Assembly (NCBI GenBank): GCA_002423285.1
Contig: DIVF01000062.1
Span: 1 to 30,935 of the forward strand
DNA: 30,935 nt
Reading direction: 5' to 3'
Source of the DNA: Micavibrio sp. UBA6139
GTDB taxonomy: Bacteria > Pseudomonadota > Alphaproteobacteria > Micavibrionales > Micavibrionaceae
The notes below the pieces were generated by a model. That model was not told where the DNA came from and ran no database searches. It worked only from the letters and a program-made list of their open reading frames with translations. Shown here one piece after another: positions 14,799 to 22,918 of the stretch (the first letter of the stretch is position 1; each line of letters starts with the position of its first letter). The translations under genes and the position numbers were made by a program.

Positions 14799-15383
14799 AT
14801 GCCAGATAATGTTCTTCCCGCAAAAATTATGCCGGAAATGACCGATTTCCTGACCCGCCGCCGGTCAACCACTGCCCTGCAAGGCCCCGGCCCATCCCCG
14901 GCCCAGATCGAAGAGATGCTAAAAATCGCCGCACGCGTTCCAGACCACGGGAAACTGGCCCCGTGGCGCTTCATCGTCTTCGATGGTGAGGCCCGCAGCC
15001 GTGTCGGCGCCGAAATTCGTGCCGCCTATAAATTTGAAGACCCGGACGCCACAGACGCGAAGCTAGATTTCGAAGCCGAAAAATTCCTCCGCGCCCCCCT
15101 GATCATCGCTGTCATTTCCAGCCTCAAAGACGGCAAAGCCCCCGAATGGGAACAAACCCTGTCCGCAGGGGCCGCATGCTTCAATTTATGTCTGGCCGCA
15201 AACGCACTGGGGTTTGGCAGCAAATGGCTGACCGAATGGTTTGCCTATAACGCGACCTTCGCCAAGGCACTGGGCCTCACCGACCGTGAACGCGTCGCTG
15301 GTTTCGTCTATATCGGCAGCGTGAAAACAGAACCGGAAGAACGCGAACGGCCTGATGTGAAGGCGATTGTGAAGCATTGGTAA
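14799..15383 (+). CDS. nitroreductase-family FMN oxidoreductase
   Basis: FMN-dependent nitroreductase-fold enzyme of 194 residues, nearest in pattern to the small YdjA-type group. FMN phosphate contact residues are in FLTRRRSTTAL; the RVPDHGKLAPWRFIVF segment and the C-terminal LGFGSKWLTEW and GFVYIGSV are family hallmarks. It would use NAD(P)H to reduce nitro compounds, quinones or another unknown natural substrate. The start at 14799 is preferred over 14760 because AGAGG lies seven bases upstream and the extra residues are not conserved-looking. The gene is followed by a nested palindromic element that separates it from the convergent lysS. Confidence 0.9.
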   Translation: MPDNVLPAKIMPEMTDFLTRRRSTTALQGPGPSPAQIEEMLKIAARVPDHGKLAPWRFIVFDGEARSRVGAEIRAAYKFEDPDATDAKLDFEAEKFLRAPLIIAVISSLKDGKAPEWEQTLSAGAACFNLCLAANALGFGSKWLTEWFAYNATFAKALGLTDRERVAGFVYIGSVKTEPEERERPDVKAIVKHW

Positions 15384-15395
15384 GGATCAAAAAGA

Positions 15396-15537
15396 TTAAG
15401 GGGGCGATTGCCCCCTTAAAAACCCCGGTCTTTTTATTCTAGCGCCGCAGGCAATAATCAAGTGAACGATTAACCCATCATTTGCTTATTGCCTGCGGCG
15501 CAAAGAAAATGGGGTCAAAGGGGGCAATCGCCCCCTT
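15396..15537. repeat. nested inverted-repeat element between the nitroreductase gene and lysS
   Basis: Three levels of symmetry. The outer hairpins 15396-15419 (TTAAGGGGGC-GATT-GCCCCCTTAA) and 15518-15537 (AAGGGGGC-AATC-GCCCCCTT) are each self-complementary and are exact reverse complements over 20 bases. Inside them, GCGCCGCAGGCAATAA (15442-15457) and TTATTGCCTGCGGCGC (15486-15501) form a perfect 16-base inverted repeat with a 28-base spacer. The flanks between the outer and inner arms also match in part (ACCCCGG.CTTTTT against the complement of AAAGAAAATGGGGT). The whole could fold into one long structure on either strand and may terminate both convergent genes. The outer hairpins belong to the family found at 4132-4151 and 11731-11754. 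Confidence 0.85.
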
Positions 15538-15541
15538 AATC

Positions 15542-17062
15542 TTATTCCTTAATCGGCTTCAACGTCGGGAACGCAATGACTTCGCGGATCGTTTGTGAGT
15601 TGGTCATGATCATGCACAGACGATCAATACCCATACCCCACCCGCCTGTTGGCGGCAGACCGTATTCCAGTGCGGTGACGAAATCGTGATCGACCATCAT
15701 GGCTTCTTCATCACCGGCATCACGCTGGGCGACTTGCTCCATGAAACGCTCCAATTGAATCTTTGGATCGTTCAGCTCGGTAAACGCGTTGGCGATTTCC
15801 CATGTGTTGACATAGGTTTCGAAGCGTTCAACCAGACGCGGGTTGGTGCGGTGGATTTTCGACAGTGGTGAAATATCCAGCGGATGATCGATGACGTGGG
15901 TTGGTTGAACAAGGGTATGTTCAACGCGCTCACCAAAGACGGCCTCCAGAACCTGACCCCAGTTTGCTTTTGGATCGACAGCGACTTGCAGGTCTTTTGC
16001 GGCCTTATGCGCCCCGGCTACATCCAGCGGCATGAAATCAACGCCGGTTTCATCCCGAACCAGATCATTCATGGATTTGCGTTTCCATGGGGATGCCAGA
16101 TTGATGGTGTCTTCACCGAATTTGATCTCCAGCGTACCGTGAATTTCCATAGCAATGGCTTGAACCAGTTTTTCAATCAGATCCATGATGTCGTTATAGT
16201 CTTTATAAGCGTGATAGCTTTCGATCATCGTGAATTCCGGATTATGGCGAATGGAAATGCCTTCATTCCGGAAATTGCGATTGATCTCGAATACTGTATC
16301 GGCCAGACCACCAACGACCAGACGCTTCAAATACAATTCCGGCGCGATACGCAAATAGAAGTCTGTATCCAGCGCATTATGATGCGTCACGAATGGACGT
16401 GCCGACGCACCGCCCAAAATGGCGTGCATCATTGGTGTTTCCACCTCTACCCCACCCATATCGGTCATGAATTTGCGGATAATCGCGACGATTTTGGAAC
16501 GCAGGCGTAAAACGCGGCGGCTGTCTTCATTCATGATCAAATCGAGGTAGCGCTGGCGGTAGCGTTGCTCCACATCGGTCAGGCCATGGTATTTCTCCGG
16601 CAGCGGCAGCAGGGATTTGGTTAACATCGTAACCTTTTTCGCCCGCACCGATAATTCGCCGCGTGGTGTGCGGCGGATGGTGCCTTCGGCGCCGACAATA
16701 TCGCCAATATCGAAGTATTCGAGGACTTTCAGTTCAGCCTCAGACATTGTGTCCTTATGGCAGAACACCTGAATTTTGCCCGATGCATCGGTCAGATCGA
16801 GGAACATGCCGTTATTACGCATCGCCATGATACGCCCGGCCACGGCCACGTTATCTTCGGTTTCGACACCGGATTCCAGATCCTTATACTTATCCTGTAA
16901 TTCCTGTGCCTGATGGCTGCGCGGGAAGACATGCGGGTATGGTTCAACACCATCATCCAGCATGGCTTGCAGTTTCTTCTCCTTCGCCAGCTTCGGGTTG
17001 CCTGATTGCGCTTGTGCTTCAAGGATTACCGCGTCGTCGTTTACTACAGGTTTTTGTGCCAT
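15542..17062 (-). CDS. lysS: lysyl-tRNA synthetase, class II
   Basis: Charges tRNA-Lys with lysine in the cytoplasm. 506 residues, the normal class II size. An OB-fold anticodon-binding domain is seen at about 72-140 (VAVAGRIMAMRNNGMFLDL). The catalytic core has motif 2 with FRNEGISIRHNPEFTMIE (264-281) and motif 3 GWGMGIDRLCMIM near the C-terminus, ending with the usual ATP-binding Arg. It differs from the class I LysRS found in many alphaproteobacteria, which is a mild lineage marker. The first 30 residues are a variable, Gln/Ala/Lys-rich extension. No strong ribosome-binding site precedes the ATG. The gene is divergent from the pilin-like gene, with 72 bases shared for both promoters. Confidence 0.97.
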   Translation of the reverse strand: MAQKPVVNDDAVILEAQAQSGNPKLAKEKKLQAMLDDGVEPYPHVFPRSHQAQELQDKYKDLESGVETEDNVAVAGRIMAMRNNGMFLDLTDASGKIQVFCHKDTMSEAELKVLEYFDIGDIVGAEGTIRRTPRGELSVRAKKVTMLTKSLLPLPEKYHGLTDVEQRYRQRYLDLIMNEDSRRVLRLRSKIVAIIRKFMTDMGGVEVETPMMHAILGGASARPFVTHHNALDTDFYLRIAPELYLKRLVVGGLADTVFEINRNFRNEGISIRHNPEFTMIESYHAYKDYNDIMDLIEKLVQAIAMEIHGTLEIKFGEDTINLASPWKRKSMNDLVRDETGVDFMPLDVAGAHKAAKDLQVAVDPKANWGQVLEAVFGERVEHTLVQPTHVIDHPLDISPLSKIHRTNPRLVERFETYVNTWEIANAFTELNDPKIQLERFMEQVAQRDAGDEEAMMVDHDFVTALEYGLPPTGGWGMGIDRLCMIMTNSQTIREVIAFPTLKPIKE

Positions 17063-17134
17063 TTCGCTTATGCCATGCTAGAATTTAAAAGGTGCTGTTA
17101 TCAGGCCCCATTGGCAACAAAAAATCAAGGCTTT

Positions 17135-17911
17135 ATGCAAACCATGCGCACATCCACACACCCGCAAAACACCCATCAAAACACATCAGAATCCGGCAAT
17201 GCCTTCTGGTTTATTCTGCTGGCGATTGCCCTGTTGGTGGCCTTGACCGTGACGATCACGAAATCGGGTGAAAACACCGAAGAAACGGGCCAGCGCGACC
17301 GCGACCGCATTCAGGCCAGCGACATCATGCGCCAAGCCAAAACAATGGAAAACGCGATCCAGCAAATGCGTCTGGCGGGGATACCGGAAAACGATATCAG
17401 CTTCGAAAACAGCTTTGTTTCCGGCTATCAAAATGCCAGCTGCCCTGATGGGCAACCCTGCCGTATCTTTGGTTCCGGCGGTGCTGGATTGTCTTATAAG
17501 CTCCCGCCAAGCGACTGGTTGGACGGCAGCCAGAATGCGCAAGACCTATACGGCGAATGGTACTTCTTTGCCACCACATGCGTTCCTGGAATCGGAACCG
17601 GTGATAGCGGATGTAATGCCGATGCAGCATCCACTGAACTGATCGTTGCCCTGCCATGGATCAGCAAATCGCTATGTCTGGAAATCAACCGCATGGTCGG
17701 TATTCCAAACCTGACCAACCCCGTGTTACCCCCGGAAAACGTGGGTTCTGCCTATAGTGCGGGGCTGGATAAATTCACCGGAACCTATACCGCATCATCG
17801 ATCATCAACAGCAACGCCGATGCGTTTTTGGGTAAACCATCAGGATGTTTTGCGGGCGATACGGATCCCGATACCGGATATCATTTTTATCACGTTCTGA
17901 TCGCGCGATAG
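17135..17911 (+). CDS. pilin-like or membrane-anchored protein of unknown function
   Basis: 258 residues. A polar N-terminus rich in Thr, His and Gln is followed by GNAFWFILLAIALLVALTVTI, then a long polar helix (RDRDRIQASDIMRQAKTMENAIQQMRLAG) continuous with the membrane segment, and a C-terminal globular part with several cysteines (C in ASCPDGQPCRIFG, TTCVPG, SGCNAD, KSLCLEI, SGCFAGD). The helix-then-globular layout resembles type IV prepilins and pseudopilins, but the canonical G|FTLIE cleavage site is absent. Such proteins with disulphides would face outward. The start at 17135 has CAAGG close upstream; the longer frame back to 17006 overlaps lysS and is rejected. No pilus genes are adjacent. 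Confidence 0.65.
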   Translation: MQTMRTSTHPQNTHQNTSESGNAFWFILLAIALLVALTVTITKSGENTEETGQRDRDRIQASDIMRQAKTMENAIQQMRLAGIPENDISFENSFVSGYQNASCPDGQPCRIFGSGGAGLSYKLPPSDWLDGSQNAQDLYGEWYFFATTCVPGIGTGDSGCNADAASTELIVALPWISKSLCLEINRMVGIPNLTNPVLPPENVGSAYSAGLDKFTGTYTASSIINSNADAFLGKPSGCFAGDTDPDTGYHFYHVLIAR

Positions 17912-17990
17912 CAAACCCAAAACCACATCTTCGAATCAACATCACGGTGGGTGCATTGATCACCGATAAGTGACTTTGTTTTTTCGTATT

Positions 17991-18020
17991 TTGGTTTTTC
18001 CATTTTTCAGGTACTATATT
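17991..18020 (+). promoter_or_regulatory. possible promoter of the histone-like gene
   Basis: TTGGTT (17991-17996), an 18-base spacer, then TATATT (18015-18020) in an AT-rich stretch, 64 bases before the ATG. The -10 is good and the -35 partial. Confidence 0.35.
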
Positions 18021-18083
18021 CAGGTATCGATGGTTGATACAGACCGTGACCGTCTAAGGGTCACTTCCTTGGGGAGAACTATA

Positions 18084-18443
18084 ATGGCTGTTACCAAGAA
18101 AGCTGTTAAGAAAACTGCAACGAAGAAACCAGCGGCTAAGAAGCCTGCTGCGAAGAAAAAAGTAGCTGCTAAGAAACCAGCTGCGAAAAAACCTGCTGCT
18201 AAAAAAGTAGCTGTGAAAAAAGTAGCTGCTAAGAAGCCAGTAGCGAAAAAAGTAGCCGCGAAAAAGCCAGTTGCTAAGAAAACCGCTGTGAAAAAAGTTG
18301 CTGCTAAGAAGCCAGCCGCTAAGAAAACAGCAGTTAAAAAAGTAGCTGCGAAAAAGCCAGCCGCGAAGAAAAAAGTAGCTGCTAAGAAGCCAGCTGCGAA
18401 GAAAACAACTGCAAAGAAAAAGCCAGCTGCGAAGAAGAAGTAA
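18084..18443 (+). CDS. lysine/alanine-rich histone H1-like DNA-binding protein
   Basis: 119 residues built almost entirely of repeats of the type AAKKPAAKK, KKVAAKKPA and AVKK. There is no globular domain. The composition (Lys, Ala, Pro, Val, Thr) matches the C-terminal tail of eukaryotic histone H1 and bacterial H1-like proteins such as HctB or AlgP, which coat DNA non-specifically and compact the nucleoid. The start ATG 18084 has GGGGAG at eight bases; the upstream 38 codons in frame are not of this composition. A strong terminator follows. Repeat number may differ between strains because the DNA is repetitive (units around GCTGCTAAGAAGCCAGC). Confidence 0.88.
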   Translation: MAVTKKAVKKTATKKPAAKKPAAKKKVAAKKPAAKKPAAKKVAVKKVAAKKPVAKKVAAKKPVAKKTAVKKVAAKKPAAKKTAVKKVAAKKPAAKKKVAAKKPAAKKTTAKKKPAAKKK

Positions 18444-18460
18444 TTCTTCCACTGTTTTTC

Positions 18461-18496
18461 AAAAAGCCCCGTGAGCACTTGCCCACGGGGTTTTTT
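18461..18496 (+). terminator. rho-independent terminator after the histone-like gene
   Basis: CCCCGTG (18467-18473) and CACGGGG (18484-18490), preceded by five A and followed by six T. It also shows that the helicase frame upstream of 18576 is not translated. Confidence 0.9.
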
Positions 18497-18575
18497 CTTG
18501 ACCTTTTCAGGGCCTATTTTGGGGGCTATTTCCTCCGGCCCCTTGCAGGCCCATTGCCCTGTGCTAAGGTGCCCT

Positions 18576-21500
18576 ATGTCCGATATCCCGTTGTCCGCAG
18601 AAATGCAGCAACCCCTCAAAACAAAGGGGTTTTCGCTCTCCATCCCCGCAATCCCGGTGGTGGCAGTCAACGCATCGCATGCGGCGATATTGACCCCCGA
18701 CGGGGAAGTAAAACTGCTGAACCACGCACAGGCAAAAACCGCCCTTCACGGCAAGCAGGTGATGGTGTGTCACGCACCCTTTACGCGCGCGCGGTTGCAG
18801 GGGGTTGATTTTTACGCCTTCGATATTTTAGAACTTTTCGCCTTTGTTCATCCGGCAAAATTTTGTGTTCCCACACCCGTTGGTCTGGCAAAAATTTTGC
18901 AACTCGACCCGCCATCAAATTTTGAAGATTACCCGCTCAGTCTTTTTGAATCGGCTCAGGCTCTGCTCACCGATCTGCAGAATGAAATTTTGAACGTGCC
19001 GCATTCAGGCCACACAGCAACACCAATTTCACAAAAACCATCCGGTGAATTTGTATCCACCAGCCCAAATTCTGTCGCCAATTCGACGTCACGTTCGGGT
19101 GGCGAAGCCGGATATTTTTCATCCGTATCCACGCCCTCAACCGCCCCCATTCCGGGTGAAGATGGCCTCAAAAATTCGAACCCCAATCCGAATCAAAACG
19201 CGAATCACGAATCAGTTTCACGACTCAATGCGATCGAAATTGCCGAGGTGATGGGTTTTCAGGGTCGTGGTTGGCCATGGACACCGTATATTTTTTCATC
19301 TTTGGGTAAGGTTTATGACCCCGCCGGTGCGATCATGGCGAAAACAACGATGCATGTATGGCGTCATCTTCCTGCATGGGCCGAAGAAGCACCGCCCCCG
19401 CCCCCCGCACATGATCCTGTCACCGGTGAGGAAGCCCGCGACCGTCTGCGCCTGTTGCTTTCCGCATCGCGTCATCCTGCAGAACCGCGCCTGCAACAGG
19501 TTGAATACGCCACACGCCTGACAGCGGCCTTTGCCCCGATGCAAGGTGAAGGTGAGCCGCATGTTGTATTGGCCGAGGCCGGAACAGGGGTTGGAAAAAC
19601 ACTCGGATACATCGCGCCCGCCAGTGTTTGGGCCGAAAAAAACGGCGGAACGGTTTGGATTTCGACCTATACACGCAATTTGCAACGTCAGATCGATCAG
19701 GAACTGGATCGTCTCTATCCGGACCCCGAAACCAAGCAGCGTAAGGTCGCCATTCGAAAGGGCCGTGAAAATTACTTATGCCTTTTGAACCTGGAAGACA
19801 TGGTTGGTGCCTCCGCCATGGCAAAAACACCAGCACAGGCGATTGCCGCCGGGATCATGTCGCGCTGGGCGGAAACAACGCGTGATGGTGACTTGAGCGG
19901 GTCTGATTTCCCCGGTTGGCTGCCCGGTTTATTAGGGGTCGCGAATACAACAGGCCTTGCCGATAAACGCGGCGAATGTATCTATTCGGCCTGTGACCAT
20001 TATCATAAATGCTTTGTCGAACGCGCCATCCGCAAATCACGCCGCGCCACCATTGTCGTTGCAAACCATGCGCTGGTGATGATTCAAACTGCCCTTTCAG
20101 GGCCAGATGGTGATTTACCGCAACGCTATGTGTTTGATGAGGGGCATCACCTGTTCGATGCCGCTGATTCCGCGTTCTCGTCCCATTTAACGGCTTGGGA
20201 GGCCGCTGATCTGCGCCGCTGGGTTCTGGGGCCAGAGGGTGGCACGCGCAGCCGCGCCCGTGGCCTGAAGAAACGCGTCGAAGACCTTCTCTCCGGCGAT
20301 ACAATATGTGAAGAAGCACTGGATGCCATATTACAGGCCGCCCATAGCCTGCCATCCCCCGGCTGGTCGCGCCGCCTGAAGGAACAAAACCCGCAAGGCA
20401 CGGCAGAACAATTCCTCTCCCTCGTCCATCAGCAAGTCATGGCCCGGGCCGAGGGTCGCAATACCCCCTATTCCATCGAAACCCAGACGCGCCCCCTCAT
20501 CGACGGGCTGGCCGATGTCTCACAGCAATTAAAAACCAAACTGCGCGCCCTGCAACGCCCGATGATGACCCTGGCCGAAAAACTGCGCCAGCGCATGGAT
20601 GATCAAGCCGATACATTGGATAGCGACACCAAAAAACGCCTCGACGCCGTATCTTCCAGCCTGATCCGCCGTGCCAATGTGCATATCGCCAGCTGGATCG
20701 CCATGCTGGAAACCTTGGAACAACCCGATCAGCCCGCCGATTTCATCGACTGGATGGAAATTGAACGCAATAGCGGTGAATCCAGTGATGTTGGTTTGTA
20801 CCGTCACTGGGTTGACCCGATGCAAGCCTTCGCCGCCGCACTTAAATTACAAGCGCACGGCGTTGCCATTACCTCGGCCACGCTTCGCGATTCAACGGGT
20901 GATGATGATCAAGACTGGCGCGCCGCGATTGAACGCAGCGGCAGTAATCTCTTAAGCGATTCCCCGCAAACGCTCAGCGTTCAATCACCGTTTGATTACA
21001 CCAACCGCACCCGCGTCTTTATCATCACCGATGTGAAGAAAGATGATCTGTCACAAGTCGCGGCGGCGTACCGCGTTTTATTTCAGGCCGCCGGTGGTGG
21101 TGGGTTGGGGTTGTTCACCGCGATCAATCGCCTGCGCGCTGTGTATGATAAAATCAGCGGCCCCTTGGAAGATTCTGACATTCAACTCTACGCCCAGCAT
21201 GTAAACCAGATTGATACCGGAACGCTGGTTGACATTTTCCGCGAAGAACACAATGCCTGTTTGCTGGGAACCGATGCGGTGCGTGACGGTGTTGATGTGC
21301 CGGGTGATGCGCTGCGCCTGTTGGTATATGACCGCGTGCCATGGCCGCGCCCGACCATCTTGCATAAATCACGCAAAGAGGCTTTCGGTGGCCGTCGTTA
21401 TGATGAAATGAGCACGCGGTTAAAACTGCGTCAGGCCTTTGGCCGTTTGATCCGCCGCGAAACGGATCGCGGGGTTTTTGTGATGCTTGATTCTATGCTG

Positions 21501-21605
21501 CCCAGCCGTCTTCACGGTTCATTCCCCGACGGGGTGATTATTGAACGCATCGGACTGGCCGAGGCAGCAGAGAAAATCAAAATCTTTTTAAAGAAATCAG
21601 ACTAA
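18576..21605 (+). CDS. DinG/XPD-family ATP-dependent DNA helicase with long N-terminal region
   Basis: Superfamily 2 iron-sulphur helicase, 1009 residues, probably 5'-3'. Helicase motifs: Walker A AEAGTGVGKT (333-342), four cysteines placed for a [4Fe-4S] cluster (C402, C468, C473, C479, in LC, ECIYSAC and HKC), VANHAL (495-500), DEGH (521-524), ITSATLRDS, GTDAVRDGVDVPGD and the motif VI region QAFGRLIRRETDRG. The first 130 residues (VVAVNASHAAILTPDGEVKL, VMVCHA, FDILELFAFV) look like a DnaQ-type exonuclease fold without clear acidic catalytic residues, as in some DinG proteins, joined by a Ser/Asn/Pro-rich linker (about 140-215). The start at 18576 has AAGG eight bases upstream; the longer frame runs through a terminator. 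The 3' end overlaps the convergent small gene by nine bases. Confidence 0.92.
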   Translation: MSDIPLSAEMQQPLKTKGFSLSIPAIPVVAVNASHAAILTPDGEVKLLNHAQAKTALHGKQVMVCHAPFTRARLQGVDFYAFDILELFAFVHPAKFCVPTPVGLAKILQLDPPSNFEDYPLSLFESAQALLTDLQNEILNVPHSGHTATPISQKPSGEFVSTSPNSVANSTSRSGGEAGYFSSVSTPSTAPIPGEDGLKNSNPNPNQNANHESVSRLNAIEIAEVMGFQGRGWPWTPYIFSSLGKVYDPAGAIMAKTTMHVWRHLPAWAEEAPPPPPAHDPVTGEEARDRLRLLLSASRHPAEPRLQQVEYATRLTAAFAPMQGEGEPHVVLAEAGTGVGKTLGYIAPASVWAEKNGGTVWISTYTRNLQRQIDQELDRLYPDPETKQRKVAIRKGRENYLCLLNLEDMVGASAMAKTPAQAIAAGIMSRWAETTRDGDLSGSDFPGWLPGLLGVANTTGLADKRGECIYSACDHYHKCFVERAIRKSRRATIVVANHALVMIQTALSGPDGDLPQRYVFDEGHHLFDAADSAFSSHLTAWEAADLRRWVLGPEGGTRSRARGLKKRVEDLLSGDTICEEALDAILQAAHSLPSPGWSRRLKEQNPQGTAEQFLSLVHQQVMARAEGRNTPYSIETQTRPLIDGLADVSQQLKTKLRALQRPMMTLAEKLRQRMDDQADTLDSDTKKRLDAVSSSLIRRANVHIASWIAMLETLEQPDQPADFIDWMEIERNSGESSDVGLYRHWVDPMQAFAAALKLQAHGVAITSATLRDSTGDDDQDWRAAIERSGSNLLSDSPQTLSVQSPFDYTNRTRVFIITDVKKDDLSQVAAAYRVLFQAAGGGGLGLFTAINRLRAVYDKISGPLEDSDIQLYAQHVNQIDTGTLVDIFREEHNACLLGTDAVRDGVDVPGDALRLLVYDRVPWPRPTILHKSRKEAFGGRRYDEMSTRLKLRQAFGRLIRRETDRGVFVMLDSMLPSRLHGSFPDGVIIERIGLAEAAEKIKIFLKKSD

Positions 21606-21800
21606 TTTAAATGTGCTGACCGGTGCGGTTTTCAGCGATTGCTGCTGCGCCATTTTTTCTTTGTCATTATACGGACCCAGAATGCTTGGGAACTGGCTGA
21701 AATAATTCCATTCGCGCGTCAGCGTTTCGCGATCAATCTCGCCAAAGCATTCACAGTTATCGCCGTACAAATAAACGGTATCTTTATTCGGTTTGTTCAT
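21597..21800 (-). CDS. small hypothetical protein
   Basis: 67 residues, unknown function. MNKPNKDTVYLYGDNCECFGEID suggests a short strand-turn with a CxC pair (NCECFG) that might bind metal or form a disulphide; the rest is polar. The ATG at 21800 has AAGGG seven bases upstream, better than the longer start at 21857. The stop lies within the last codons of the convergent helicase gene (nine-base overlap). No family was recognised. Confidence 0.6.
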   Translation of the reverse strand: MNKPNKDTVYLYGDNCECFGEIDRETLTREWNYFSQFPSILGPYNDKEKMAQQQSLKTAPVSTFKLV

Positions 21801-21911
21801 TTTTATACCCTTGGGGTCAAAACGCAGGACCATCCTGCTATTGCAACGCAATATCACAGGATAAATTCGATTGAAAAGAAAATAATGAAACAGCCGATTT
21901 TTGAGAGGAAA

Positions 21912-22262
21912 TCAGCGCGGAATAGCCCTGTGGACCTGAAAAGAACCCCCGGAATCTGCCTGAACCGGGCTGGCCGGGGCCAGAATATACCCGCCCTGCT
22001 CGGCATCAACGATGCTGCGCCCGTCTTCATCCCGCAAAGCATTCAGGGCCTGCACAATCGATTCTGCCTCAACAATGCTGGTATCAAAGCCCAGCGTGAA
22101 ACAATAAGCAGCGCTGTCATGCGGATGCATCGCGAAATCTTGCCCACCGGCCGCCGTAATAATGTTTTCGATCAAGGGCAATTGGCGCGATACGTCACCG
22201 TGGCTTTTGCCACAGGCGGGTTTAAAGACAATAGACGCGCGCATATGCCGATGCGAATCCAT
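21912..22262 (-). CDS. hypothetical protein
   Basis: 116 residues, unknown function, soluble, no signal peptide. It contains MRASIVFKPACGKSHGD, several His residues (MDSHRHM, MHPHDSAAYC) and a predicted helix SIVEAESIVQALNALRDED. AAGGA lies about ten bases before the ATG at 22262; a second in-frame ATG six codons later is possible. It stands between the small gene at 21597-21800 and the atp operon, and the atp terminator at 22417-22449 separates it from atpC. Its neighbours do not suggest a role. Confidence 0.6.
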   Translation of the reverse strand: MDSHRHMRASIVFKPACGKSHGDVSRQLPLIENIITAAGGQDFAMHPHDSAAYCFTLGFDTSIVEAESIVQALNALRDEDGRSIVDAEQGGYILAPASPVQADSGGSFQVHRAIPR

Positions 22263-22416
22263 GGCACGGTGTTCCTTGTGGCTGCGTTAAGCTGATTACT
22301 TATCATGCCACAGGGAGGTTTAAACTTTTGTCAAAGAAACCTTAAACGACTCTTACCATCCGGCATTTGATTAAAAAACCGCGTGGGTCAGGGCGCAACA
22401 CCCCCATTTGGCACAT

Positions 22417-22449
22417 AAAAAAAGAGGCCAACCCGGTCAGGTCAGCCCC
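22417..22449 (-). terminator. rho-independent terminator of the atp operon
   Basis: On the minus strand, GGGGCTGACC pairs with GGTTGGCCTC (ten pairs, three of them G-U) around a six-base loop and is followed by seven T. It lies about 30 bases after the atpC stop. Confidence 0.88.
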
Positions 22450-22479
22450 TTTTAAAAAACCTTATCAAACCGAACAGGC

Positions 22480-22914
22480 TTAAGCGACAGCCTTACCTGT
22501 CAGACCCTGCAATTTGGCGCGGGTCAGGGTCAGTTTGCGGGCAATGCGCGCACGTTCCATATCATCCTTGGCCATGCCCATATCTTCGTTCAGATTGCGG
22601 ATGGTTTGTTCCAGATCGGCCTGGTTCAAATCATTCACGTTCACGGCTTCTTCGGCCAGAACGGTGCAATTGGTTGGCGATACGTCGGCAAAACCACCAG
22701 CGATGAAAATGCGCTGCACATCGGTGCTGCCTTCCATCGTGATCTCAACAACACCCGGACGGATCGATGCGACCAGTGCGGAGTGACCCGGCAGAACGCC
22801 AAAATCACCTTCTTCGCCGGGGATCACAACCATTTTCGCCGGACCGGACATCAATTTACGCTCTGGTGAAACCAGTTCAAAATTGAATGTGCCGTTGACT
22901 GTTACTTCACTCAT
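22480..22914 (-). CDS. atpC: F1-ATPase epsilon subunit
   Basis: Central-stalk regulatory subunit of F1-ATP synthase, 144 residues. The N-terminal beta-sandwich shows FNFELVSPERKLMSG, VVIPGEEGDFGVLPGHSALVASIRPGVVEI and IAGGFADVSPTNCTVLAEEAV, followed by the helical C-terminal hairpin (LEQTIRNLNEDMGMAKDD and on). ATG 22914 is chosen over the TTG at 22929; GAGGA lies within the last codons of the preceding small gene and only four bases separate that stop from this start, so translation is probably coupled. It is the last gene of the operon. Confidence 0.97.
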   Translation of the reverse strand: MSEVTVNGTFNFELVSPERKLMSGPAKMVVIPGEEGDFGVLPGHSALVASIRPGVVEITMEGSTDVQRIFIAGGFADVSPTNCTVLAEEAVNVNDLNQADLEQTIRNLNEDMGMAKDDMERARIARKLTLTRAKLQGLTGKAVA

Positions 22915-22918
22915 CTTC

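Noticed and set aside
15396..15537. CRISPR-like repeat array
   Set aside because: Repeats are inverted and nested, not direct with regular spacers, and no cas gene is present.
17006..17134. Longer start of the pilin-like gene
   Set aside because: It would overlap the lysS start on the other strand and adds a Cys/Tyr-rich tail with no binding site.
18471..18575. N-terminal extension of the helicase frame
   Set aside because: It overlaps the terminator of the previous gene, has no binding site and is of non-conserved composition. ATG 18576 has AAGG upstream.
18020..18670. Minus-strand frame full of FFAAGFLAAT repeats opposite the histone-like gene
   Set aside because: Complement of the Lys/Ala repeats. 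The hydrophobic repeats arise from AAG/GCT codons read backwards, and it runs through the terminator.
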